Assembly: GCA_947165785.1 (NCBI GenBank)
Contig: CAMVBS010000007.1
Span: 1 to 56,389, forward strand
From: an uncultured Clostridia bacterium
GTDB taxonomy: Bacteria > Bacillota > Clostridia > Saccharofermentanales > Saccharofermentanaceae
Length of the DNA stretch: 56,389 nucleotides
Direction: 5' to 3'
The position numbers and the translations under genes were made by a program. Within the stretch, counting starts at the first letter, position 1; each line of letters starts with the position of its first letter. This document shows, in pieces, positions 32,922-40,544 of the stretch. The notes under the pieces were generated by a model. That model worked only from the letters and a program-made list of their open reading frames with translations. It was not told the origin of the DNA and did not search any database.

Positions 32922-33989
32922 TCATTTATTTATGGATTCCCAAAGCTTTAAAAGTTCGTCTGAATCTAAGATCTTTATCGTATTTATGATGCTCTCTATG
33001 CTGGTCTTTCCTGTCGTGTCAGAAGCCATGCATGCGTCTTTGATGTCGATGAATCTCTCATTTCTGGTATCGTAGTCAGGTGCAAGATCGAATCTTGCGG
33101 CCAGATCTCTTGCCTGTTTCAGATATTCCGTTGCCTTTTTCTTGTTCTTTTTCTGAAGTTCGACATAAGAAAGTCCTGTAAGATACAGGCTGTCTATCCT
33201 GTCGAGGTACATCGGTGCATCACTTTTTCGAAGATACTTATTCTCATCAAGCCCCATCTTAAGGATGTCCCTTGCATCATCATATCTTCCGGTCTTGGAA
33301 TAGGAGTACGCCTTGGCAATGATAAGATTTATCCTGTTGCCGATATGGCCTACAAATGCATAGGACAGATATGTCTCTGCTTCTTCATATTCTCCCATGC
33401 TTACCAGGATCTGGCCTATCTGTGAATTATATATGTAGCCGGCATTATGTGCTTTATAAAGCTCCAGACTCGTCTTAAGGTCTCCCGTCATCTGATAGAT
33501 GCTTGCCAGTTGTCCGTAAAGCGTGGTTGCATCAACATTCGGATCGGTATTCTGCGGAACGAGTCTTATTGCCTGCTCATATAGCTGCTTGGCTCTGTTA
33601 CAAAGATCGTGATCTATTTCAAATCTTGCACTGAATGATCTGTACATATATGCACATTCACTTACTATCTTGAAGTTGTTAGGATACTTCTTGAGTGCCT
33701 TCTCGGCTTCTGACAGTGCATCGGGATCCATCTTGTCCGTAAGTTTGCGAAGATGATCGGAAAGAACTTCTATCCTGTTATCCCTGATATCAAAGCCGAC
33801 CAAAACATCCAGCGAGACATCGAAGAAATCGGCTATTTCCATCATTAATGTAAGTTCCGGATTCGAGATCCCCGCTTCCCACTTGTGGACTGCTCCGACC
33901 GTAACTCCGAATACATCAGCAAGCTGTTCCTGAGTAAGTCCTCTTTCTTTACGAAGGTTTCTTATATTTGAAGGAAGATTGCTTTTCAT
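32922..33989 (-). CDS. XRE-type HTH regulator with TPR-like C-terminus
   Basis: 355 residues. HTH_3 at ~8-62 (LTQEQLADVFGVTVGAVHKWEAGI), then ~280 residues of TPR-like repeats (EAEKALKKYPNNFK; TSLELYKAHNAGY; ARDILKMGLDE). It is a paralogue of the regulator at 23470, same length and layout. It is translated ahead of the ABC exporter by 11 nt. A palindrome GTTGGTCCAAC 27 nt before its start could be its own operator. Such regulators often sense a small peptide or other ligand; none is visible here. Confidence 0.85.
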   Translation of the reverse strand: MKSNLPSNIRNLRKERGLTQEQLADVFGVTVGAVHKWEAGISNPELTLMMEIADFFDVSLDVLVGFDIRDNRIEVLSDHLRKLTDKMDPDALSEAEKALKKYPNNFKIVSECAYMYRSFSARFEIDHDLCNRAKQLYEQAIRLVPQNTDPNVDATTLYGQLASIYQMTGDLKTSLELYKAHNAGYIYNSQIGQILVSMGEYEEAETYLSYAFVGHIGNRINLIIAKAYSYSKTGRYDDARDILKMGLDENKYLRKSDAPMYLDRIDSLYLTGLSYVELQKKNKKKATEYLKQARDLAARFDLAPDYDTRNERFIDIKDACMASDTTGKTSIESIINTIKILDSDELLKLWESINK

Positions 33990-34231
33990 CTTTGTAATTC
34001 TCCTATACTTTTAGTGTTGGTCCAACTGTCTTAATTGTATAGTACTCTTTCTCGAAAATGAATACACCGCTAATACAATTAGGGTATGTTTTATTATACC
34101 AATGGTATAATTCTCGAAAATTTAAATAAATAATGAATATATTGCAATTAAACGATAAAGCTCTGCCTTAACAATTAGTTTATGATATAATCAAATCAGT
34201 ATTATAGATTTGGACGGTTAAAGGTGAACTC
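33990..34231. promoter_or_regulatory. Divergent promoter region with paired TCTCGAAAA elements
   Basis: No gene lies here. It holds the perfect palindrome GTTGGTCCAAC (34016-34026), two TCTCGAAAA copies (34050-34058 and 34112-34120), a minus-strand TATAAT near 34104 for the regulator, and a plus-strand TATAAT at 34186-34191 for the small gene at 34306. The pair of motif copies, 62 nt apart, is the closest spacing in the window. Confidence 0.5.
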
Positions 34232-34269
34232 GTGCGGGGGTAGAGTGGCTTTGGCTGGTGTCTCCGTAC
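34232..34269 (+). promoter_or_regulatory. Hairpin in the 5' leader of the small gene at 34306
   Basis: GTGCGGGGG (34232-34240) can pair with TCTCCGTAC (34261-34269) through nine pairs, some of them G-U. The 20-nt loop is G/T-rich with GGCTTTGGC. The leader runs from about 34197 to 34305 and the hairpin ends 20 nt before the ribosome site. Confidence 0.35.
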
Positions 34270-34305
34270 ATAAGCAATAGAAATAATTTCGTAAGGAGAA
34301 ATCTT

Positions 34306-34521
34306 ATGGCATTATTTACTAAATCTGTTAAATACGAAGATATATTGAAAACTGCAAAGGAGAAAGCAGATCAGGTTAAATATGTCGGTAATACGATAAC
34401 GCGATATCAGATGCTCCAATATCTGTATCAGTATTATGCGGGCAAAAGGGGATCGGTAGATTTTCACGATGTAATGGATATCATTGAGAAGCTTTATATG
34501 GGCGGTCACATAAAGGAATGA
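34306..34521 (+). CDS. Small protein of unknown function (71 aa)
   Basis: 71 residues from ATG 34306, with AAGGAG 8 nt upstream. It opens MALFTKSVKYEDILKTAKEKAD and ends KLYMGGHIKE. It is soluble, helical and mildly basic. The frame is open a little further to 34258 but through the leader hairpin. It has its own promoter region, a structured leader and a strong terminator, so it is a single-gene unit. Confidence 0.75.
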   Translation: MALFTKSVKYEDILKTAKEKADQVKYVGNTITRYQMLQYLYQYYAGKRGSVDFHDVMDIIEKLYMGGHIKE

Positions 34522-34543
34522 TCCTGATAATAAGATATATTCA

Positions 34544-34576
34544 CACTCTTCGGTCTTATTCCGGAGAGTGTTTTTT
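34544..34576 (+). terminator. Intrinsic terminator after the 71-aa gene
   Basis: 10-bp stem CACTCTTCGG / CCGGAGAGTG (one G-U), loop TCTTATT, then TTTTTT. A TCTCGAAAA copy follows at 34579-34587. Confidence 0.9.
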
Positions 34577-34709
34577 ATTCTCGAAAAGAAGTTGTGAGTT
34601 TTTTTGTTAATAAACAAATTACAAATGTATCATTTTTTTATGATTTGCTAAATGATATAATTTTTCTATACAGTTTTTACTGTGAAGCATCAGGTCAAGG
34701 AGAAATTCG

Positions 34710-37700
34710 ATGCGAAGGAAAAGATTAGCGGTTTTTGCAGGTCAGGTAGACGAGAGTCGACAGAGCAGGTTTGTAAAAGGCCTTATGGAACGCGCTTTTT
34801 TACTTGATTTTGATGTTTGCTTTTTTTCAATGTATCGTAAATACCAGGATAACGAACTTAGAGAGAAAGGTGAGATGAATATCTTTAATCTCTTTAATCC
34901 GAACGGTTTTGACGGTGTTGTTATCCTGAAAGACAGTATCCAGACTTCCAATTCATCCAATGATCTTGAACGTAAACTTGAAGAAGAGTTTAAAGGTCCG
35001 GTCCTTATAATAGACCGTGAAAGTGAGCATTTCCCAAGTGTTTTCGAGAATGATTATATAGCAATGTGTGAAGTCGTATCACATATGATCGAAGTGCACG
35101 GATGTAAGGACATAGGTTTTGTTTCAGGAAAGAAATGGCACAGACATGCCGTGAGCAGACTTGATGCTTATAAAGATACCATGGAAAAGCACGGACTTAC
35201 GGTTGATGAGAATAGGATCTTCCACGGTGATTTCTGGTATGACAGCGGAAGATTTGCCGTCAAACAGTTTGTTCAGGAAGGCGGTCTTCCTGAAGCAATA
35301 GTCTGCGCTAATGACGAGATGGCAATAGGCGTCTGCTCGGCTCTCGAAGATATGGGGATCGATATTCCGGGACAGGTTGCCGTAGCGGGATTTGATTCAT
35401 CTGAAGAAGGAAGGCTCAGTCCAAAGTGCATCACGTCATCTGAACTTCCTTATGAAGATATCGGTTCATATGCTGCTTATTATATGGATTGTAAGGTTAA
35501 TGGCGTAGAACCTGAGCCTTATAAGACCCGTCCGAGATTTATGAACGGAGAGACTTGCGGTTGTAAGGAACCTGATCTTTCATCATATTTCCCGAGACGT
35601 AAGATATGGGCGACCAACAGGATGGAGATTTATGTCGGCGATATTTACAGCATGATGTCGAGGGACCTTATGGCACAAAATGATCTGGAGGGATTCTTCG
35701 GAACATTATATTCTTATTCCAATCAGATCAAGGATGTAAAGAGGTTTTCGCTTTGTATGTGTGATACTTGGCACTATCTTGACAGTGATCCGTCTATCCA
35801 TGTCAAGAATGAAGGATATACACCTAAGATGTTCCTTGCCGTTGATTATAATATTTCAGGCACTTCAGGCGGTGTAAGGCTTGACAGTTCGTTCGAGACA
35901 GAAAAGCTCCTTCCGGGATTGGGAGAAGAGGATGATAAGCCGGGAGCTTATTTCTTTACACCTGTTTTTTGTGAATCGGAATGTTTCGGTTATGCGGTAT
36001 TGAGTTTTGGAGATCTTGTAAAGAGTTATGCTCCTGAATACCGTGTCTGGATCGAGTCTGTTTCCGAGAACCTGGAGACATTAAGACGTACTATGGAACT
36101 CGAGTCTTATAGGAAAAAGGTCGAGGCGATCCGAACAAACAGATTTGCTGCAAGTAACAGAGTATATGAGAACCTCTCAGAGGAGGAGAAAAAGGAATGT
36201 GACCTTACTGCCAGGATCCTTGATGAGAACCTGTTCTCCTATGTTTATCAGCCTATCGTACGTGCATCTGACGGAGAGATCTTTTCATATGAAGCACTGA
36301 TGCGTTCTACGACTGAAGAGAGAATAAGTCCGCTTCAGATCATCAAGTATGCAAATATCATGGGACGTCTTTATGATGTTGAGAAGGCTACCTTTACCAA
36401 TGTATTTACTCAGGTCAGTAATGAAGCGGAAAAGTTCAGTGGCAAGAAAGTATTTATCAACAGTATTCCGGGAATGATACTGGATAACGATGTTGTTACT
36501 AAGCTCAACAGTATCTATGCAAAGGTCAAGTCTCCTATCGTAGTTGAGATGACCGAAGAGACTGAACTTAAGGATGATGAGCTCGAGAGGACCAAGCAGA
36601 ATTTCAAAAAGCGTGGTATCGAACTTGCGATCGACGACTACGGCACAGGTTATTCGAATATCAATAATATCCTTCGCTACGTGCCTAACTACGTTAAGAT
36701 AGACAGATCTCTTCTTACCGATATCGACAGCAAACCTCAAAAGCAGCATTTTGTAAGTGAGATCATTAATTTTTGTAAGGATAACGGAATCCTTTCACTT
36801 GCTGAAGGTATCGAGACTCAGGAAGAACTCCGTACTGTAATCCTTATGGGTGTTGATCTTATCCAGGGCTACTACACGGCTCGTCCTGCAGCAGAGCCAT
36901 TGCAGAAACTTGATGAGAAAGTTCGAAGTCAGATCTGCATCTATGCTAAGGAAAAAGAAGACGGAGATGAAAAACAGGTCTATATGGCAGGAAGCAGCAA
37001 CAGGATCTCTCTTGCTCTTCTTGTTAAGTACGGTTGTACTGATATAGTTGTCGGTAAGGAAGATGCAGTATTTAAGAATGTATCTGTTATAGGCGCTCCT
37101 AATCTTAAGACGGATATGAACCTTCGCGTTCTGTCAGGTTACAATGGTGAGATAACATTGGAGAATGTATGTCTTTCCAATATCAAGGGCAGACCGAGTA
37201 TCGACATCCTGGAAGGAGCCAATGTAACACTCAGACTTGAGGGCAACAGTATCCTAAGAGGCATGGGTATAAGAGTTCATAAGGATTCCACGCTGAGGAT
37301 AGAAGGTGACGGTAATCTTTCCATTGATATCGATCATCCTAAGTATTACGGTATCGGAAATGATATTGAGTCGGAACACGGCAAGATCTTTTTCGAGCAG
37401 GATGGAAAGATCACAATACATGGTAACGGACATGAAGGTGTATGCATAGGATCGGGACTTGGCGGACCGATAAAGATCTCGAAGGGACTTTTTGTCATCA
37501 AGTGCGGCGGTACGAGATGCTGCGGAATCGGAGCATTTGATTCAGATCATCCTATTGAGATCGTTAACTGCAGTATCGAAGAAGATATAAGCACCAATTT
37601 CGGATTGGGAATAGGTCACTTTGACAGTTCGTCCGATGTCTACATTAACAAATCCTGGATAAGGATCAACGGCGGCGGAAATAAGTTCGTCGGAATCGGA

Positions 37701-38045
37701 TCTGTAGACGGATCGAATTCAAAGGTGAAGGTTGAAGATGCAAGTATCGAGATAGGTATCCGTTCTAATAAATCCACATGTCTTGGTACTCTCAAGGGAG
37801 AGTCAAATATCGATCTGGAATATGCCGGAGTTACTCTTGAGAATACCGGACGAGAAGCGATGGCATTCGGAGGCGTGGAACAGCATACCACTTTGGATAT
37901 AGAGAATGCTGATACTCATGTTGTCCTTCATAATAATCTGGGCAAGGAAACATATGCTTCAAAAGAAGATATGAAGATCATCAATGCAAGGCTTAATGTA
38001 CTCGTTAATGAAAAAGAAGTAAGACGTGAGCTTACATACGGTTGA
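34710..38045 (+). CDS. LacI-type sensor fused to EAL phosphodiesterase and a beta-solenoid
   Basis: 1111 residues, all apparently cytosolic. Residues ~5-285 are a LacI/PBP1-like sensor without HTH (RLAVFAGQVDESRQ, AIVCANDEMAIGVCSAL, VAGFDS), then the linker TCGCK. ~290-480 is a GAF-like part. The EAL domain at ~505-745 is complete: EAL at 528-530, FINSIPG, EMTEET, AIDDYGTGYSN (Asp642-Asp643), VKIDRSLL, LAEGIET and QGYYTARP. It should hydrolyse c-di-GMP. From ~760 to 1095 comes a repeat domain with G-I-G turns about every 35-40 residues (GIGND, IGSGLGG, GIGAFD, GIGHFD, GIGSVD), the mark of a right-handed beta-solenoid. I know no other EAL protein with this tail. Confidence 0.85.
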   Translation: MRRKRLAVFAGQVDESRQSRFVKGLMERAFLLDFDVCFFSMYRKYQDNELREKGEMNIFNLFNPNGFDGVVILKDSIQTSNSSNDLERKLEEEFKGPVLIIDRESEHFPSVFENDYIAMCEVVSHMIEVHGCKDIGFVSGKKWHRHAVSRLDAYKDTMEKHGLTVDENRIFHGDFWYDSGRFAVKQFVQEGGLPEAIVCANDEMAIGVCSALEDMGIDIPGQVAVAGFDSSEEGRLSPKCITSSELPYEDIGSYAAYYMDCKVNGVEPEPYKTRPRFMNGETCGCKEPDLSSYFPRRKIWATNRMEIYVGDIYSMMSRDLMAQNDLEGFFGTLYSYSNQIKDVKRFSLCMCDTWHYLDSDPSIHVKNEGYTPKMFLAVDYNISGTSGGVRLDSSFETEKLLPGLGEEDDKPGAYFFTPVFCESECFGYAVLSFGDLVKSYAPEYRVWIESVSENLETLRRTMELESYRKKVEAIRTNRFAASNRVYENLSEEEKKECDLTARILDENLFSYVYQPIVRASDGEIFSYEALMRSTTEERISPLQIIKYANIMGRLYDVEKATFTNVFTQVSNEAEKFSGKKVFINSIPGMILDNDVVTKLNSIYAKVKSPIVVEMTEETELKDDELERTKQNFKKRGIELAIDDYGTGYSNINNILRYVPNYVKIDRSLLTDIDSKPQKQHFVSEIINFCKDNGILSLAEGIETQEELRTVILMGVDLIQGYYTARPAAEPLQKLDEKVRSQICIYAKEKEDGDEKQVYMAGSSNRISLALLVKYGCTDIVVGKEDAVFKNVSVIGAPNLKTDMNLRVLSGYNGEITLENVCLSNIKGRPSIDILEGANVTLRLEGNSILRGMGIRVHKDSTLRIEGDGNLSIDIDHPKYYGIGNDIESEHGKIFFEQDGKITIHGNGHEGVCIGSGLGGPIKISKGLFVIKCGGTRCCGIGAFDSDHPIEIVNCSIEEDISTNFGLGIGHFDSSSDVYINKSWIRINGGGNKFVGIGSVDGSNSKVKVEDASIEIGIRSNKSTCLGTLKGESNIDLEYAGVTLENTGREAMAFGGVEQHTTLDIENADTHVVLHNNLGKETYASKEDMKIINARLNVLVNEKEVRRELTYG

Positions 38046-38159
38046 TTTGCTCCTATAGTAAGCTTACAGATCCTTTGGATATCGAAAACAGTGACGATAT
38101 CCTTGAAGCAATAGAGGATAACTTCATCGTCGGTAAGTAATATCAGTTTGAGACTATCG

Positions 38160-38190
38160 GAGCGTCTGTTTAAGAGCAGGCGCTCTTTTT
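38160..38190 (+). terminator. Intrinsic terminator after the EAL gene
   Basis: 9-bp stem GAGCGTCTG / CAGGCGCTC with one G-U pair, 8-nt loop, then TTTTT. Confidence 0.8.
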
Positions 38191-38194
38191 ATTG

Positions 38195-38223
38195 TTGACG
38201 TATATGATGTGTTGCTTTATAAT
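38195..38223 (+). promoter_or_regulatory. Strong promoter for the 27-codon microgene
   Basis: TTGACG, 17-nt spacer, TATAAT. This is the best plus-strand promoter I see in the window, set directly behind a terminator. Confidence 0.85.
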
Positions 38224-38254
38224 CCCATAAAACTAAACACGAGGTACCAGGATA

Positions 38255-38338
38255 ATGTTCGCTATGTTCAACAACATAATGAATAAGCAGCAGGCACAGG
38301 CAAGATCGAGCATCCGGCCTGAGTTTAAGCGTACCTGA
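38255..38338 (+). CDS. 27-residue microprotein with its own promoter and terminator
   Basis: ATG to TGA, 27 codons. It begins MFAMFNNIMNKQQAQAR and ends RPEFKRT, a hydrophobic-amphipathic start and a basic tail. GAGGTACCAGG lies 5 to 15 nt ahead of the ATG. The unit is bracketed by a consensus promoter (38195-38223) and a terminator (38364-38398), so a ~160-nt transcript is expected. It could be a functional micropeptide, a dual-function RNA, or an sRNA whose ORF is chance. The three N-terminal Met in an MFxMF pattern and the length of the unit favour a peptide. Confidence 0.55.
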   Translation: MFAMFNNIMNKQQAQARSSIRPEFKRT

Positions 38339-38363
38339 ATATCGAGTATTATTTGAAAACCAG

Positions 38364-38398
38364 ACGGCCGGCAGCTCAGTAGTTGTCGGTCGTTTTTT
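38364..38398 (+). terminator. Intrinsic terminator of the microgene
   Basis: 12-bp stem ACGGCCGGCAGC / GTTGTCGGTCGT (three G-U pairs), loop TCAGTA, then a run of six T. Confidence 0.88.
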
Positions 38399-38419
38399 AT
38401 TGGAAAGGAGGAACGCAGT

Positions 38420-38578
38420 ATGTCAGAACAGCAATGTGAATGCGACCAAAAGAACGAAGAAGATCAGCAGATAAAGGAGAAATACTATGAGATCAATAGA
38501 CAAAACGGTTCTGGCAGATTACGATGCCGGAATAGAATTCGGAAGACTGCGTTCCGGAGTGGGACGCATAGAGTTTGA
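38420..38578 (+). CDS. Possible small ORF overlapping the methyltransferase start
   Basis: 52 codons with the strongest ribosome site nearby (AAAGGAGG, 8 nt before the ATG). The first 25 residues (MSEQQCECDQKNEEDQQIKE...) look like a real acidic peptide. After position 38487 it runs in another frame over the methyltransferase gene, where its sequence becomes Arg-rich and chance-like. It may be a leader that couples translation of the next gene, or a decayed N-terminal part of it. Confidence 0.35.
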   Translation: MSEQQCECDQKNEEDQQIKEKYYEINRQNGSGRLRCRNRIRKTAFRSGTHRV

Positions 38579-39335
38579 TTATACAAAAGAGTTGTTACTT
38601 AAGAACCTGCCTAAGCCTCCGGCGGTCATTTATGATATCGGAGGAGCGTATGGCGAGTATTCATGGTGGTTGGCGTCATTGGGCTACGAGGTCCACCTTT
38701 TTGACCTGTCGGAGAAGAACATAATGATGAGCGAGATGCTCCGTGATGAGTATCCCGGAACGGAGCTGGCTTCACGTGAAGTTTGTGACGCCAGATCTGT
38801 ACCGAGAAAAGATGCGACAGCTGATGCTGTTTTACTGATGGGTCCTTTGTATCACATACTTGATCGTGAGGACAGGCTTACTGCGATAAGGGAGAGCAGA
38901 AGGCTCTTAAAACCCGAAGGTCTGCTATTTGCCGGAGCACTTACTCCTTTTTCCGTGTTACTTCATAATATAACGGTCTATGAACCGAATGTAGAAGGTG
39001 GCAAGAGAAGACTTGAAGATCCCATATTCCTTAATATGGTCAAACGGGAACTTACGGATGGTCACCACGATAATCCGGGACATATAGCGTATGCCGGTAT
39101 CGGAAGTTCTCATCTTCATACTGCCAAGGAACTTAGGGAGGAACTTAAACTCGGAGGCTTTGAAGAAACAGAAGTTCATGGCGTTATGGGAGGAGCATGG
39201 CTTGCCAAAGATCTCGACAGTCTGTGGGAAAATGAAAGTTCACGTGAGGCATTGATGAATACGATCAGACTTTTGGACGGACATGAGGAGATACTGGGGC
39301 TTTCAGGGCATCTCCTTGGCATATCAGTAAAATAG
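38487..39335 (+). CDS. Class I SAM-dependent methyltransferase
   Basis: 282 residues. VIYDIGGAYGEYSWWLASLG is the motif I loop, with HLFDLSEKN as the acidic strand binding the ribose, and DAVLLMGPLYHILDREDRLTAIRE the post-I block. AAGGAG stands before ATG 38487. The substrate is not evident. It begins inside the small ORF at 38420. Confidence 0.82.
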   Translation: MRSIDKTVLADYDAGIEFGRLRSGVGRIEFDYTKELLLKNLPKPPAVIYDIGGAYGEYSWWLASLGYEVHLFDLSEKNIMMSEMLRDEYPGTELASREVCDARSVPRKDATADAVLLMGPLYHILDREDRLTAIRESRRLLKPEGLLFAGALTPFSVLLHNITVYEPNVEGGKRRLEDPIFLNMVKRELTDGHHDNPGHIAYAGIGSSHLHTAKELREELKLGGFEETEVHGVMGGAWLAKDLDSLWENESSREALMNTIRLLDGHEEILGLSGHLLGISVK

Positions 39336-39426
39336 TTCCTGTTAAGTTTTTGATATTAATATATATTTATGAGTGGTATTGGTATAATCTTCTTGAAAAG
39401 GTGCATGAACTAAGGGGATACGTTTT

Positions 39427-40509
39427 ATGAGTAATGAGATTGTTAAACATGTTTGTCCTACATGCGGAGGAAATCTTCGCATAGATACCGATAAACAGAT
39501 GTATGAATGTCAATTCTGCGGTGTGACGTTCGATTATGATTATTTCCGAGAGGACAATGTACTTAGTATTGCAGATAAGGCTCTTTCTATCGGAGAGTTT
39601 ATTTCTGCCAAGAATGCCTATGACTTTATGCTTACCAAGGAACCGCATAACTTCAGGGCTCTTAGGGGAAGTGTTCTTGTCAGCCTTAAGATGAATGCCG
39701 CGAAAGATCTTGCGATCATTGATAAGTATTATGATATCAGTAATCGTTCAAAGCCTGATGAGGCTATCGATAAGGCTATAACTGATGCTATGCCTGAGAA
39801 CAAGGAATATTTTGAGGTCATGAAGAAACTGGTCGATACCGGCCTGGAGTACGTCGATCAGGATAATATGGCCAAGGAATACAAATCTGCCAAAGATAAG
39901 GGACTTAGTAAAATTGAGTCTAAAGAGAATGAGAGAGACGGAGTTGATCAGGAACAGACCAAGTCATCACCTGTCTTTATTGCATTATCTGTCTTTATTG
40001 TGTTGTTTGCCTGGGTTCTGATCTCTTTTTGTGTATTTGCGACTGTACATAAAAATCCTTATGACAAACCTACGACAAGAAGTAATATCATTACGTCCAA
40101 TTATTCTTCAGGTTTTTCTGTGCAGCGTAATGATGCTGGTACGTTATCATATAGGTTCGACCCGCAGGCAGCAGAAAAAGCGAGAGAAAAGTGGGAGGAA
40201 GAAGAAAGGGAAGCAAAGCGTGAACTGAAGAGAAAGAAAAGTGAGTGGGAGAAAGAACATGAGGGAGATAAGAAAGTGCTTGCATTTAATCTTATCTTGG
40301 CTTTCTGTATCGGTGCTGGTACCATTCTTCTTCTTGTCCGTAGAAACAGAGGATACAACAAGATCTTATCCGGCCTTCGAGCTGATGTCGAGAAGACAAA
40401 TAAAATGCTCCGCGAGACCGAAGAGAGGATGGAGAAATTACGGATGCAACTTCGACAGTTATACATTAAACTGAAGGAGCTTGATCCGACAACAATAAAT
40501 ACTGAATGA
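39427..40509 (+). CDS. Zinc-ribbon membrane protein with coiled coil
   Basis: 360 residues. The N-terminus holds a zinc ribbon (CPTCGG near 10-15 and CQFCG near 29-33). A soluble part to ~180 follows, one membrane helix at ~183-205, a charged helical stretch rich in Glu/Lys/Arg (EEEEREAKRELKRKKSEWEKEHEG), a second membrane helix at ~286-302, and a C-terminal coiled coil (ADVEKTNKMLRETEERMEKLR). It could link a membrane site to a cytosolic partner. Function unknown. The terminator stem covers its stop. Confidence 0.75.
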   Translation: MSNEIVKHVCPTCGGNLRIDTDKQMYECQFCGVTFDYDYFREDNVLSIADKALSIGEFISAKNAYDFMLTKEPHNFRALRGSVLVSLKMNAAKDLAIIDKYYDISNRSKPDEAIDKAITDAMPENKEYFEVMKKLVDTGLEYVDQDNMAKEYKSAKDKGLSKIESKENERDGVDQEQTKSSPVFIALSVFIVLFAWVLISFCVFATVHKNPYDKPTTRSNIITSNYSSGFSVQRNDAGTLSYRFDPQAAEKAREKWEEEEREAKRELKRKKSEWEKEHEGDKKVLAFNLILAFCIGAGTILLLVRRNRGYNKILSGLRADVEKTNKMLRETEERMEKLRMQLRQLYIKLKELDPTTINTE

Positions 40510-40535
40510 TCTTCGTGATCGTTCAGCATTTTTTT
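40502..40535 (+). terminator. Intrinsic terminator overlapping the stop codon
   Basis: 10-bp stem CTGAATGATC / GATCGTTCAG (one G-U), loop TTCGT, then seven T. The left arm includes the TGA stop of the zinc-ribbon gene. Confidence 0.85.
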
Positions 40536-40544
40536 CATAATATA

